Source: Pomphorhynchus laevis (lineage: Eukaryota > Acanthocephala > Palaeacanthocephala > Echinorhynchida > Pomphorhynchidae). Taken from it: a stretch of DNA of 64,000 nt. The translations under genes were made by a program, and so were the position numbers. Within the stretch, counting starts at the first letter, position 1, and each line of letters begins with the position of its first letter. Under the pieces are notes generated by a model. It did not search any database. It worked only from the letters and a program-made list of their open reading frames with translations, and had not been told where the DNA came from. The stretch is taken from NCBI GenBank assembly GCA_012934845.2, contig WNNJ02002094.1, positions 178,093 through 242,092 on the forward strand. The letters run 5' to 3'. Shown here piece after piece: positions 10,801 to 21,154 of the stretch.

Positions 10801-12729
10801 GTCCTATTAAACATAAGAAATTGACGGGGTTTTGGGCAAGTTTAATTTATATAGGTTTACTAGACCATACGGTATTTCATTTTTGATCCATATTATGCAT
10901 TAGTAAATAATGTATTAGTAAATAATGTATTACTGGTTCAACGTATTAGTAAATATTGGACCAGTATTTTATTTGTCTTTTATTGTTTCATATTTTTATT
11001 TTTGTTAGATAATTATTTTTGTAATAATATTAATAATATTAATATTTTATAATAATATTAATTAATAATATTAATTTTTAATAATTGTTTACATGAATAA
11101 AAGATCGTATTTATGCAAATAAAATGAAACATACACTGTGTTTTATGCTTTATTTTACGTTTTTTTCTAGATGCTTGATAATGACATTAGTTTAATGTCG
11201 AAAATTTGCATAAATACGATCTTTCATGTAAATAAATGTCGTTCCATGTATTAAACATATAATTGTTTGTGTACACGCACGACAACAAAACATGCGAGTA
11301 AAACGGAAACGGCTTTAAATGATTCATGGATTCTAAAATAGATCTCAACCTTTTGCTTTTACAAAATAATTATAAAGTCTTTAGAATAATATCAACAAAT
11401 GAGTATTATAGCAGTTAATTTTCTTAACGCTCTAAGATATATATATCCTTTTTTATAATTTTATAAACAAATAATTAATTTAGCTTAATTTATCAAGCTA
11501 GCAATAATTTAATTAACTTATCAAGCTAGCCTTAATAAGACCATAATTTTTTAAAAAATTGTTAATTTTATATTATTTTGATTATTTAGTTAATGATTAT
11601 TTAGTCAATAATCCCGATTAGTTTGTTCCTAATAATGTACTATAATTTTAGACTATGGTAGAAGAGAAAACAGCGACCTTGCTGATCGATACAATCTTAG
11701 TTCTAGCAAATTTCCTATTTTCCTGCTTTTTACTAATTACTCCCTTGAAAATCCTAGAAAATACGAAGGGCTAGTTACCGAAGACATGCTTATTACGTTT
11801 CTTCGTAACGAAACAGGTTTGTTTTTACCGGGACTGTGTATTATCAATAATTTTGCAAAATTTTCATTAGCAATTTGATTAGCAAAGATTCTTGATAATC
11901 CTTTTGATTATCAAATATCTAACAATCCTTTTGATTATTAGAAATAGTTGATAGTTGCTGCTAACCAAATATAAAATTGTTTTATTAATCATAGCTCAAA
12001 ATTTCAAATAGCCGGATACTGTTACTCGGCATTATATGGTTTCTGGACCATACTGAATAGATGAACTGCATACTGAATCATACTAATCATATGTTGCATC
12101 GTCCTTTTAGTTCGAGTCTAATAGAGTGAATGATACTTTTTTATTGTCCAAATCATATTGCTAAGACATTAAAAAATAAATGTAAAAACGTGTAATTTAA
12201 CCATATAAAATGTAAACATGAAAAAACATAAAATGTAAACTTGTGTTAAATCAATCAAAACTTAGACATTTCAAGTCAAAGGTATTTAATTTTTTCACCC
12301 GAGAGCTTTTATATTTTAAAAGCTCTTTATAGTTTTTTTTCGGTAGGCATGATTCATACAAATTGTTTTAGGGAGCTTTCTCGGTTTAACTGGTACACTT
12401 GAACAAATGGAAAAGTATGTTTTTCGTTTTCTGAAAGCCAATCAATCTGAACGAGAATTGATTATCCGTCAGTTGAAAAGCAACGATCTTAATTTATTAC
12501 ACGAAAATGTTAATCTATACGTTACAACTATGCAGACATTTTTACATAAATCGCAAAAATGGATCGCCGACGAAAAAGCACGACTGCTTCGACTAATGAG
12601 CGCGCAGGTATTTAATTTGCAATATTTGTATCTGCAAAAGCATATTCTATTTAGATGAGCGAAGCAAAGCGGTCATTAATTGTAAAACGTCGTAACATCC
12701 TAAGATCATTCGAGCACGTCGAACTTTAA
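7883..12729 (+). CDS. ERP29: ERp29 / Windbeutel family ER protein, 5 exons, complete
   Basis: ERp29 proteins are redox-inactive thioredoxin-fold proteins of the ER lumen that assist secretory cargo. Exons: 7883-7978, 8026-8164, 11652-11816, 12372-12607, 12655-12729, all with gt/ag borders and continuous phase, giving 236 residues (vertebrate form about 260). Residues 1-19 form a signal peptide (MLQLWIFYVLNCCLAGAHT). The thioredoxin-like domain shows KFVLVKFDHAYPHG, DITVFDYGRREN and KFPIFLLFTN...ENPRKYEG, matching KFVLVKFDTQYPYG, GISDYGDKLN and [20 protein letters not shown] of the mammalian protein. The helical C-terminal domain follows (exons 4-5). The C-terminus is HVEL, a KDEL-like retention signal. 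No cysteine remains after the signal peptide, so there is no CxxC. Four N-x-S/T sites are visible (NLS, NYS, NET, NQS). Intron 2 is 3.5 kb and holds a 188-bp satellite. Confidence 0.93.
8394..9145. repeat. 188-bp tandem satellite, four copies, in ERp29 intron 2
   Basis: Units start at 8394, 8582, 8770 and 8958, exact period 188, beginning AATACTTGAGTATGAGTCAA. The copies are nearly identical (for example gtcaatgttg in unit 1 versus gtcaatattg in the others), with divergence mainly at the outer edges. The unit contains shorter internal echoes (actatgtaat several times). No coding capacity is evident. Confidence 0.95.
9146..11651. other. AT-rich remainder of ERp29 intron 2
   Basis: Very AT-rich, with long A/T runs and simple repeats (for example the gtattagtaaata repeats near 10900). 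Apart from a small inverted-repeat element at 11091-11229 I see no gene or recognisable element. Confidence 0.6.
11091..11229. mobile_element. small MITE-like inverted-repeat element
   Basis: A perfect 21-bp inverted repeat, AAAGATCGTATTTATGCAAAT at 11100-11120 and its complement at 11204-11224, encloses about 83 bp. Short ACATGA/TCATGT extensions lie outside the arms. It has no coding capacity. A non-autonomous DNA element is the simplest reading, but target duplications are not clear. Confidence 0.5.
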
Positions 12730-12931
12730 AAGATAATTTTGAAGATTAAACACTCATGAACAATCCGTAAACATGGCTTTTAAACATGACGTAAACTGAG
12801 AACGATTCGTATATATGATTTCCGATTAAAAGAATCTATTTTTTTCAATCTTAATTATCAGATCAGCTAACTGAAAATATAAAGCTATCAAACTATAAAG
12901 CATGAAAATACAATTATATCAGTAATCTAAA

Positions 12932-12965
12932 CCTACGCATTTTATGCATTTATAAAATGCGTAGG
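12932..12965. repeat. perfect hairpin, 14-bp arms
   Basis: CCTACGCATTTTAT, a 6-base loop, then the exact complement. It lies just after ERp29, at the start of the PLE-derived repeat cluster. Confidence 0.85.
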
Positions 12966-12989
12966 TGCATTTAATGCATATATAATATG

Positions 12990-13270
12990 CGTAGTAATAA
13001 TAAAAAATTTTATACAATTTATATTTATATAAAGTTAAAATTTTTTATTTAAATTTATATTTATGAATTGACAATAAATAGCAGATGATGTATAAGAATA
13101 AAGATTAGAGGTGATAAAGATGAACTGCTATGTTATCAAGTTTCAACCCCTATTCCTGCACTCAACATAGCACCGGAGCATGATACATGCTAATGACGTA
13201 TTTTCTCTAATGAAATTTGATTATCCTACATATCATTATTTTCTACATTATATTCTACAAAGCATTATTT
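12990..13270 (-). repeat. PLE terminal-repeat copy (R1)
   Basis: Carries the family landmarks in reverse orientation: ATGAATTGACAATAAATA, an AACTGCTATGTTATCAAG stem arm, CCCCTATTCCTGC, AACATAGCA, then CTAATGACGTATTTTCTCT. The same unit abuts the 3' end of PLE coding sequence at 15490, 42660 and 63170. Confidence 0.7.
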
Positions 13271-13454
13271 TATGCACTTGAGCGGATGCTAAACTTTTGG
13301 ACTAACTGCGACATAAACAATCCTTTTATTGAATACGAATTAGATCAGCTAATGAGCCTACGTATATTATATTATATATAAATTAAAAATAATGTTTTAA
13401 TGAAAATTAAATAAATCATAACGATAGTAATTAATTTTTATATAAAATTTAAAA

Positions 13455-13790
13455 AAATTAATGAAATTTGATTATATAGTAATAAGATTATAATACAATT
13501 GTTTGAGTAATTTCAAAATTACTTACATATTTCATTTTAACGTTCACTTAAATGGCTGGTTCAGTAATTATAAGATTTTACACAGTTTACATTTATATCA
13601 AGTTAAAATTTAAAACTGAAATTTATAATAAAAATCAATTTTTATGAATTGACTAATAAATAGCATACGATGTCTCAGAATAAGGATTAGAAGATGAGCT
13701 AGATGAGTAATTAGACGAGGAACTAAATTTCAACAGATGTCAAACTGATGCCAACAGAAGGACGAACTCATACACACTTTATAGAATATT
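13455..13790 (-). repeat. PLE-derived repeat (R2), inverted partner at 43005-43335
   Basis: The segment from the TTGTTTGAGTAATTTCAAAA region through GGCTGGTTCAGTAATTATAA to ATGCCAACAGAAGGACGAAC is present as its reverse complement at about 43005-43335. The copies share unusual landmarks including CATTTAAGTGAACGTTAAAA. Confidence 0.75.
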
Positions 13791-13794
13791 GTAA

Positions 13795-13995
13795 ATATTC
13801 TATAATATAAGATAATATATTATATTATAGTATAAGATTATATTATATAATATAATCTTATATTTTAATATAAGATTTATATTATTAAATATAAATCTTA
13901 TAATATAAATATTAATTTATAATCTAAATCAGGAGGAACTGCTAGGTTCCTCCTGATTTACAGGAGGAACCTGTAAATCATGTTCCTCCTGATTC
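13795..13995. repeat. AT-palindromic block and overlapping GGAGGAAC palindromes
   Basis: 13795-13925 is almost pure A/T with repeated self-complementary TATAAT/ATTATA strings. At 13927-13958 AATCAGGAGGAAC and GTTCCTCCTGATT form a 13-bp hairpin with a 6-base loop. Further copies of the same arms down to 13994 allow alternative hairpins. Confidence 0.7.
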
Positions 13996-14034
13996 ACATT
14001 TTCTTTCACACAAAAATGTGAAACAAAAAGTAAT

Positions 14035-14770
14035 TTAAAAATTAATTCATTGACAATAAATAACAGATGATGTATAAGAATAAAGATTAGAGGTCATCAG
14101 GAGGAACTATTAGGTAATAAGGTATCGGCCCCTATTCCTCGACCCAACATAGCAGCAGGGTTAAATGCGCGCTAATGAGGTATTTCCTGAAATTTGATTT
14201 TCTGGTATCTTATTCAGTCCAGAAGGAACTGACGACCTCTAACTTTGAATGTTCCAACTTTGAAGTTACTCAAACTTTGAATGCTTTTCTACACCATTTT
14301 CACATTTTCTTTCACACACAAATGTGAAACAAAAAGTAATTTAAAAATTAATTCATTAAAATATATTAGGAAAATTCATTTTATTATAAACAGGGTATTA
14401 AAGAACGAAATCATTGAGAGGATTTAAAAATTTGAAAATTTGTTTCAAATTTGAAAAATTGTCCTTTTAGTGATGAAAGCAAACAAAGCATAAATTCAAA
14501 ATGTGTAGGCTTTAAATGCTTACATTTGAAAATATTGTATTTTCGAAAAGTTTAATAATAGCGATTATTTTGATATTACAAAAAAATATAGGAATGGAGT
14601 ATTTGAACTAACTGAAAAACTGGAGTATATTAGAATATGTAAAACAGTTTGGCAATAAAACTAATTCATAAATACATTCGATAACTAATAATAATCGATT
14701 AATTATATAGAATTACAAATATTTAATAGCAGCAATATGTTGGATCATATTATATAGGAAAATATACTAT
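14035..14770 (-). repeat. PLE-derived repeat (R3), near-identical inverted copy at 34680-35420
   Basis: From AATAACAGATGATGTATAAG through the pseudoknot core to CAATATGTTGGATCATATTA the sequence is the near-exact reverse complement of 34680-35420, with only a handful of differences by eye. Beyond the core it carries about 500 bp not found in the other repeat copies. It has no long open frame. Confidence 0.85.
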
Positions 14771-14789
14771 GAACCTACACATTTTTTAC

Positions 14790-15145
14790 ATTTATAAATA
14801 AATATAAATAATAATAAATAATTAAATAAAATGTTATACAATTTATATTTATATAAAGTTAAAATTTTTAATTGAAATTTAAAATAAAAATCAATTTTTA
14901 TGAATTGACTCATATATAACATACTTTGTATCATAATACGTATTGGAGGTAATAAGGAGAAACTGCTATTTTATCATGTTTCGGCCCCAATTCCTCTATC
15001 CAACATAACATCGGGGCCAAATACGTGTTAAGGACTTATTTCCTCTGATTAATGTATCTAATGTACCATGTCATTCAATCCTAATGGGTACATGGAATTA
15101 AGCGTTTTAATCCAAAATTCTTCTCTTTCTAATAGCTTTTGATTT
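14790..15145 (-). repeat. PLE terminal-repeat copy (R4) with GIY-YIG fragment
   Basis: 14815-15060 is another unit of the family (AACTGCTATTTTATCATG, GGCCCC, AACATAACA, GGGGCC). 15060-15145 then matches the end of the PLE GIY-YIG domain coding sequence (minus strand, IKTLNSMYP region), as at 17160-17235. Confidence 0.7.
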
Positions 15146-15504
15146 AATTAAATCAGCTAACTGAGTCTACGTATTTAATATAATTATAAAATAAACAAAA
15201 CATAATAATGCTTAATGAAAATTTAATAATTAAATAATAAAATTAATAATTCTTTTTAGATTTTCTATAATTTATATCAAGTTAAAATAAAAAATTGAAA
15301 TTTAAAATAAACTTCATTTTTATGAATTGACTTATAAATAACAGACGTTGTATCAGAATAAGAATTAGAGGTCATCAGGAGGAACTGCTATGCTATCAGG
15401 TTTCGACCCCTAACTCCTCTACCCAACATAGCAGCGGGGCCAAATACATGCTAATGATGTATTTCCTCTGAAATAACTATCTAGTATCTTATTCTAATAC
15501 AAAG
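15145..15504 (-). repeat. PLE terminal-repeat copy (R5) adjoining PLE coding sequence
   Basis: A full unit from TCAGCTAACTGAGTCTACGT to the TTATTTATTATCCATCCATA junction with the PLE stop codon. It holds a CTGCTATG.../AACATAGCAG stem, a second stem using GGGGCC, and the AAATACAT/ATGTATTT hairpin. Because it directly follows the PLE C-terminus (FLWMDNK), it is read as that element's terminal repeat. A close copy lies at 47460-47830. Confidence 0.75.
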
Positions 15505-16390
15505 TATATTATTTATTATCCATCCATAAAAATTTGCTACTTAAGAGTTTAAATTTATTCTTTATATTATTGTGTTGATTTATATATTTTACTATTTTCT
15601 GCTTGATGTTATTTTTATAGTAACCTAGTTTAAAATATGTATCTATTAAATTATTTAAATGATTTTGAAGAAAGCCAATATCATTACATATTGTTGCAAT
15701 TCTTAAAATTTCATTATTTAATGTATTATATTTTATATTATATGGTATGCATGAATGCTCATGCAAAAATATGTTTCTTGTAAATTTAAATATGTCATCT
15801 TTACGATATAAATTAATAGTAGTTTTAGTTAATGTTAATTTAATGTTCATATCTAGATATACACCTTCTTTATCATTAATATTGGTTTTGTTAAGAATAA
15901 GGCTTTCTGGATAAATGTGCTCACTAATTGAATAAAAATTATTATAATTAAATACATATATCATCAATGTATCGAAACATATTTCATATATTTATATTGT
16001 TTAGATTTATTTTTAAACAGTTATGAACAAATTCATATTCTATAAAGCTTAAAAACAAGTCAGCTATAGTTGGGCTACTATTACCACCCATTGGAACACC
16101 TTTTACTTGTCTAAATATAGATGTCCCTACTTTTAAATAATTTTGATTTATTAAAATATTTAAGGATTCTAATAATTCAATTTTATCCATATATTTATAT
16201 TTATTTGATGGTTTATTTTTGTTAGATAGGCGTTATAATTATTATAACATATATATGTATATCTTTTTCCGAATATAAGATTAATTAATTTTACTAACGC
16301 TTCTTTATTTCCTTATTTCCTTATATTGCCTTATTTCCTTCAATAATAAATTCTAAAGTAAATAATTTACAGTTTTTAATATCATATTCT
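15505..16390 (-). mobile_element. Penelope-like element, RT palm and C-terminal part
   Basis: Minus-strand frames give MDKIELLESLNILINQNYLK, FRQVKGVPMGGNSSPTIADL (RT motif with the MGG-S-P box), IEYEF, and then IYPESLIL...DKEGVYLDMNI...YRKDDIFKFTRNI...SCIPYN and FKLGYYKNNIKQKIVKYI to the end FLWMDNK at 15509. This layout, including the Y-R-K-D-D-I-F..IP block after the catalytic site, is that of PLE reverse transcriptases. The frame is broken between 15967 and 15984. The upstream half of the RT is cut off near 16300 and followed by a LINE fragment. Confidence 0.8.
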
Positions 16391-16424
16391 TTTATCTTAT
16401 ATTATTAAAGTTAAAAAATCTTTG

Positions 16425-16925
16425 TCTAGTTTGCGATCAATGTTGAGTGGGGTGCTTCAAAGTTTAGTTATTAATTCTACTTGGTTCAATATACATATCA
16501 ATGACATCTGCCGCATCAATTGCTCATTTGAGATGTATCCTGATAATATCATAATTTTGAAGGACATTCGGGACCCTTTAGATCATATCCTGCTTTACGA
16601 AGACACATTTTATTCACTCGTGTAGCAATTCGAATGGCCTTATGCTTAACATAGAAAATACATATCACGTGCATTTAGGTCAGTTTATGTACGCTGATCC
16701 GTACACTTTATGCGATGTTATTATTAGGAAGGTTGATTAAGTCAAGGATATGGGTATCATAATCTTTAGTAACTTGTCATCGGTTCATTATCGTAAGCAA
16801 ATGTCAACGAATCCTAGAGCCAAACAAAGGATAATTAGTTCAATAAATGTTTGCTCATTTAGCTTAATGTTGTCGTCGATGATCATTTCATCGACGACAA
16901 CGTATGAGAAATCTTCTTTATTGAA
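16425..16925 (+). mobile_element. LINE RT fragment inserted in the PLE
   Basis: Plus-strand pieces read SGVLQSLVINSTWFNIHIND (compare [20 protein letters not shown]) and YPDNIIIL (degraded YADD), then MGIIIFSNLSSVHYRKQM (compare DLGV..D..L.F..H). This is a jockey-type RT fragment, opposite in direction to the PLE around it. A perfect 14-bp hairpin (GTTGTCGTCGATGA, 5-base loop) lies at 16869-16901. Confidence 0.6.
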
Positions 16926-17400
16926 CATATGATATCTTTAGAAAAATTTCTTATATTTACATAAAGATCTTTTAGTTTATTATCTCTTAAAAGTTATTTT
17001 AATATTTCTAATTGTTCATTTATATACATATCTTTTTTAATATTTTTAACTCTATTTTTCTTATTCCTTTTATCTCACGACTTGGCTTCTGCCTAGCCGG
17101 ATTATTATAATATAGGTGTTTATTATGTATTATACTACTTCTGCCAATTCCTTGTACCACGTCATTCAATCCTAATGGGTACATGGAATTAAGCGTTTTA
17201 ATCCAAAAATCTTCTTTTTCTAATAGTTTTTGATTTAATATTGAAATGTTTTCTTCGATAATATGTTCTAAAATAAATAATTTACAGTTTTTAATATCAT
17301 GTCCTATTAATCTCATATGTTTATGAAATATAGTTTGACTATTATGCTGTATATTATATATGTGTTGCCTAAACCTAGTTTTTAACATTTGATATAAAAA
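16926..17400 (-). mobile_element. second, partial copy of the PLE GIY-YIG region
   Basis: A near-identical copy of 17990-18520: MLKTRFRQHIYNIQHNSQTI through GLNDVVQGIGRSSIIHNK and KDMYINEQLEILK. Both flanks differ from the longer copy, so this is a second insertion or a local duplication. Confidence 0.75.
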
Positions 17401-18710
17401 TATTAATATAATTATCGGTATATATTTTTGTTTGTTATTTTCATTTTATTTTTAATTTTATTATATAATCGTTCCAAATGTTTATCTTAGATATATTCGA
17501 GCTTTCCCTATTAATCAGCTTACTAAAGTAATCATTTAAGTTATTATATAACGAATTGTAAATTTTATTTTTGTCGCTGTTATTATTTAATCTATATTTA
17601 TACCCTTTTGATAGCAGCTTTCTTAATTCACAATTTTCAATTAATTCTAGATTATGAGTGCATATATGTTCATTTATTTTATCAAAACTAAGACTTTTAC
17701 AATTGCATTCTGTTTCCATTATGTTTCTAATATTATCGTTACATATTGATTTTAATTCTTTATTATAATTACAAATTTTTCGTCCTAATGGTGGTAGGAG
17801 TTTATACCTTATTTTAGGAATATATTTACTTAAATCTGACCCTATTATTTCTTTACTTTTAGAATTATTTAAAAGTCCGGCTATATTTATGTTATCTATA
17901 CATTTATTAATGAAGTTTATGGTTAATGTATATTTTCTATTGTTATTATTAACATTTATTGTACGATTATAGTATTTTGTATTACAATAACTGTCTATTA
18001 TACAACTTAGCCTATCATAGTCGTTAATTAATTTTTGATTTATTGAACATATGATATCTTTAGAAAAACTTCTTATATTTACATAAAGATCTTTTAGCTT
18101 ATTATCTCTTAAAAGTTGTTTTAATATTTCTAATTGTTCATTTATATACATATCTTTTTTAATATTTTTAACTCTATTTTTCCTATTCCTTTTATCACCA
18201 TGACTTCTTGGTTTGCGTTTAACCGGATTATTATAATATAGTTGTTTATTATGTATTATACTACTTCTGCCAATTCCTTGTACCACGTCATTCAATCCTA
18301 ATGGGTACATGGAATTAAGCGTTTTAATCCAAAAATCTTCTTTTTCTAATAGTTTTTGATTTAATATTGAAATGTTTTCTTCGATAATATGTTCTAAAAT
18401 AAATAATTTACAGTTTTTAATATCATGTCCTATTAATCTCATATGTTTATGAAATATAGTTTGACTATTATGCTGTATATTATATATGTGTTGCCTAAAC
18501 CTAGTTTTTAACATTTGATATGTTTTCCTATACATTGCAATCAACATGTATATTGTATTAGATGCATTACATCTGCGGTATTGCAGTTACAATTATTATT
18601 AATATTTAATGAAAAACATTTGTTTGTCGTATTACTTACGATACAATTATTATTTATAACATCACAAACTATACAATTTTTTCTGTTAAGATCTAAAATT
18701 CAAAATAAAC
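17400..18710 (-). mobile_element. Penelope-like element with N-terminal GIY-YIG endonuclease (Naiad-type order)
   Basis: Read from 18700 downward: a cysteine-rich lead (NCIVCDV, NNNCIV, NKC, NNNCNCN), then VMHLIQYTC-stop-LQCIGKTYQ at about 18570-18520, the first strands of a GIY-YIG fold, then LKTRFRQHIYNIQ, a conserved H, EHIIEENISILNQKLLEKE, and the terminal FWIKTL...YPLGLND. A linker with a lysine/arginine stretch follows, then IRYKLLPPLGRKI and CNCKSLSFDKINEHICTHNL plus CELRKLLSKGYKYR, which in such elements directly precede the RT. The endonuclease therefore sits before the RT, the permuted order described for Naiad/Chlamys PLEs. From 18547 to 17441 the frame is open for 368 codons. One in-frame TGA lies at 18543-18541. 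Confidence 0.8.
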
Positions 18711-19790
18711 GTGATAGTGCAATGCTGTTTAAATTTTAAAGTTTAAACACAAATTTTAAATGCAACTATTTTTATTTTTGTTTATTTTATAAGTTTAAGT
18801 AAAATTTAATTATTTTATTTTTTAAATCACAATTTTACATTATTTTTTTAATTATTATTTTATCATGGTCATAATTGCTTTAATGTAATTCCAGCCATAA
18901 TAAGTTTAAAAGCTATTATTAAACTTGTTTAAACTATTTAAACCAGATAAGATTTAAAATGTAATGCCAGTCAAAATAAACATTAAAGCCATTAATTGAA
19001 AATATTGAATCGAACTTATTTAAACGTGATTACATTTAAAATGTGATCAAACCAAAATCCATTCAAAAGCAATTTAAATTGAAAAAATGTTTTGTGGAAT
19101 ACCCGTAAATGCACTATATGTACAGAAGATACACCAAAACTGGAAGACGAGTTTATAATAAGTGTATAGAAGGTACCATTATGCTATGGAGCTTCGGCTC
19201 GTTTTTCTTTCAAAAATAAAATTGTGCAATCAAGCAAACGTATTTAATACAATACCACTTTGATATGTTTTATAAATTAATCTTCTTTATTTTTGGATAT
19301 GTAAGCGATATAGTACGCAATACCTAGGTAATGTTATCGTATAAGTTAATAATAGCGTATCAGTAACTGTGATGTCATTTCTTCTTTATACTATAAATCT
19401 GACTCACTAAAATGTAAATATGTTTATGTATGAAGTAATATATTTAAGTATGAAACATCTAAAAATTTAATATATCCTTTTCATTGAGCTTTAGTTTTTT
19501 GATAATGACAATATGCTTTCTTTGTTACTTATACAAAACATGATGCTTATATTATGCTTGCAATCGATTATAGTCAAAATCTGTTTCATTACATTAACTG
19601 ATTACAACATGTAGTTACAAATATGTAATTGCATTAACTGATTACAATATACATTTCATAAATTAGTAATTTATAAAATGACTAATTTATAAAATGTAAT
19701 AATTTGATGATCAAGCAAAAGCAGCTTTATAAAATATAGAATTAATGGAAATATTTATTTTGAACTTGAACAACGAGTTCATCAATATTA
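18711..19790. other. AT-rich intergenic DNA, nothing recognised
   Basis: Repeated AATTTAAA and TTTAAAC strings, with no open frame, splice-like structure or repeat landmark that I can assign. Confidence 0.5.
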
Positions 19791-19821
19791 ACATTTTATT
19801 ACTCAAAGCTTATCTCATCGA

Positions 19822-20223
19822 ATGGAATTTTTGTCGATTCGTATATATCAACATCAAATTCTATCGGCGTGCCGAATGAAAATGCTCGACGATCCAGATC
19901 CGGTTCGCGGATCGTCGTTTGGAAAATTTAAAATGTGGTCATTAAAAGATAAAATATGTTCATTGCAGTTAAGAAACAACAAAACAACAAACAATATAAG
20001 GTTGATATATTTGGCAAATTTTTAAAAATTATTAACTTTTATCTATTTATATAACTTACATAAATAAAAATATAATAATTTATAATAGCACACTTTGATT
20101 CGGAAGTTGATGAAAGACTTGAATCGATGCCGTTGATAATCGAATTTTACAAGCTTAGAAGTAATTGTGACATATTCATTAAATACGAAACGGTGGTGAT
20201 ACTCCGTTTAAACAGCACTGGTT
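19822..20223 (+). other. two exon-like coding stretches, unidentified
   Basis: Two islands are less AT-rich than the surroundings. At 19822-20015 an ATG frame contains LDDPDPVRGSSFGKFKMWSL and could end at a donor (AAG|gttgat). At about 20091-20223 a frame reads FDSEVDERLESMPLIIEFYK and LRSNCDIFIKYETVVILRLN after an acceptor-like ataatag. The two do not join in phase by the obvious sites. They may be exons of an unrecognised gene or remnants of one. Confidence 0.25.
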
Positions 20224-20234
20224 AAAATTAAAAA

Positions 20235-20345
20235 TAAAGATAAATAATAAATAATTATATAAGATTTTATACAATTTATATTTATATAAATTGAAATAAA
20301 TTTTAAAATAAAAATCAATTTTTATGAATTGACTAATAAATAACT
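20235..20345 (-). repeat. PLE terminal-repeat fragment (R6)
   Basis: Matches the outer part of the repeat family (AAGATTTTATACAATTTATA ... TTTTTATGAATTGACTAATA) and stops before the structured core. Confidence 0.6.
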
Positions 20346-20548
20346 ACAATATGTATTCCGAAGTACATTATGTATTCGAAATATGCATTCTGAAATACTT
20401 GTATTCGAATATGCATTATGTGCATTGGAGTAACGACATCGAAAACATATAATTGTAAAACAAAGTACTTTTTATTTATGTGGAATAGTAAATCTTGATA
20501 GTTAACATGTCTTGATAATCGACTTGTGTGTATACAAACGATATGCAT
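20333..20548 (-). pseudogene. possible decayed fragment related to the 810-codon gene
   Basis: On the minus strand this stretch contains LQLYVFDVVTPM, similar to GELYVFDTVTLM in the intronless gene 1.3 kb away. The DNA match is about 30 bp with few changes (GAGTAACG..ATCGAAAAC.TATAATT). Little else can be aligned, so this is weak evidence for an old partial duplication. Confidence 0.3.
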
Positions 20549-21154
20549 TTTGTGATACCATATTTTTATAATATCTTGATGAAGATGGAATATACATTAG
20601 TTGCTAATTGAAATGTTAATGATATCAAACGCGATTGTTCCTAAAATTAAACATAAAGAAACTACAATTGTAACAGAAGCTACTTGTTATGAGTTATAAT
20701 CAATTATATTACTCGCATGAACATAACAATCGTGTTTATTTGTTTCATATCTTTATGTTTTTTAAATTATTTAGTAAATTGTTTTCTGAATGCAGATTTA
20801 GATTGAATTTAAATAGCTTTTAAATTTAATTTTGGTTTTTTAATCTAAAATTAAACCAAATTTTGATTATAAAACTGCGGTTTCATAGTTTAAAAATTTG
20901 TCATTTGAAGCACTTATCTATCAATGTTGTATTCTGCCACCTAATATGTAAATACCATTAAACGACATTTCACTTGTAAATGTAACCACAAAAGTAATTA
21001 CTCATTTACACTTTTTTATTGTTAAACTTGGGTGTAACTTATTATCGTTCATATACAAAAATGTGGTAGTTGAAAATGAATTGCAGCACATCGCAGATCA
21101 TTGTTGTTCACTGCTTTTTAGATGCAAAATTAAATCGTAGGATAAAGATACGTT

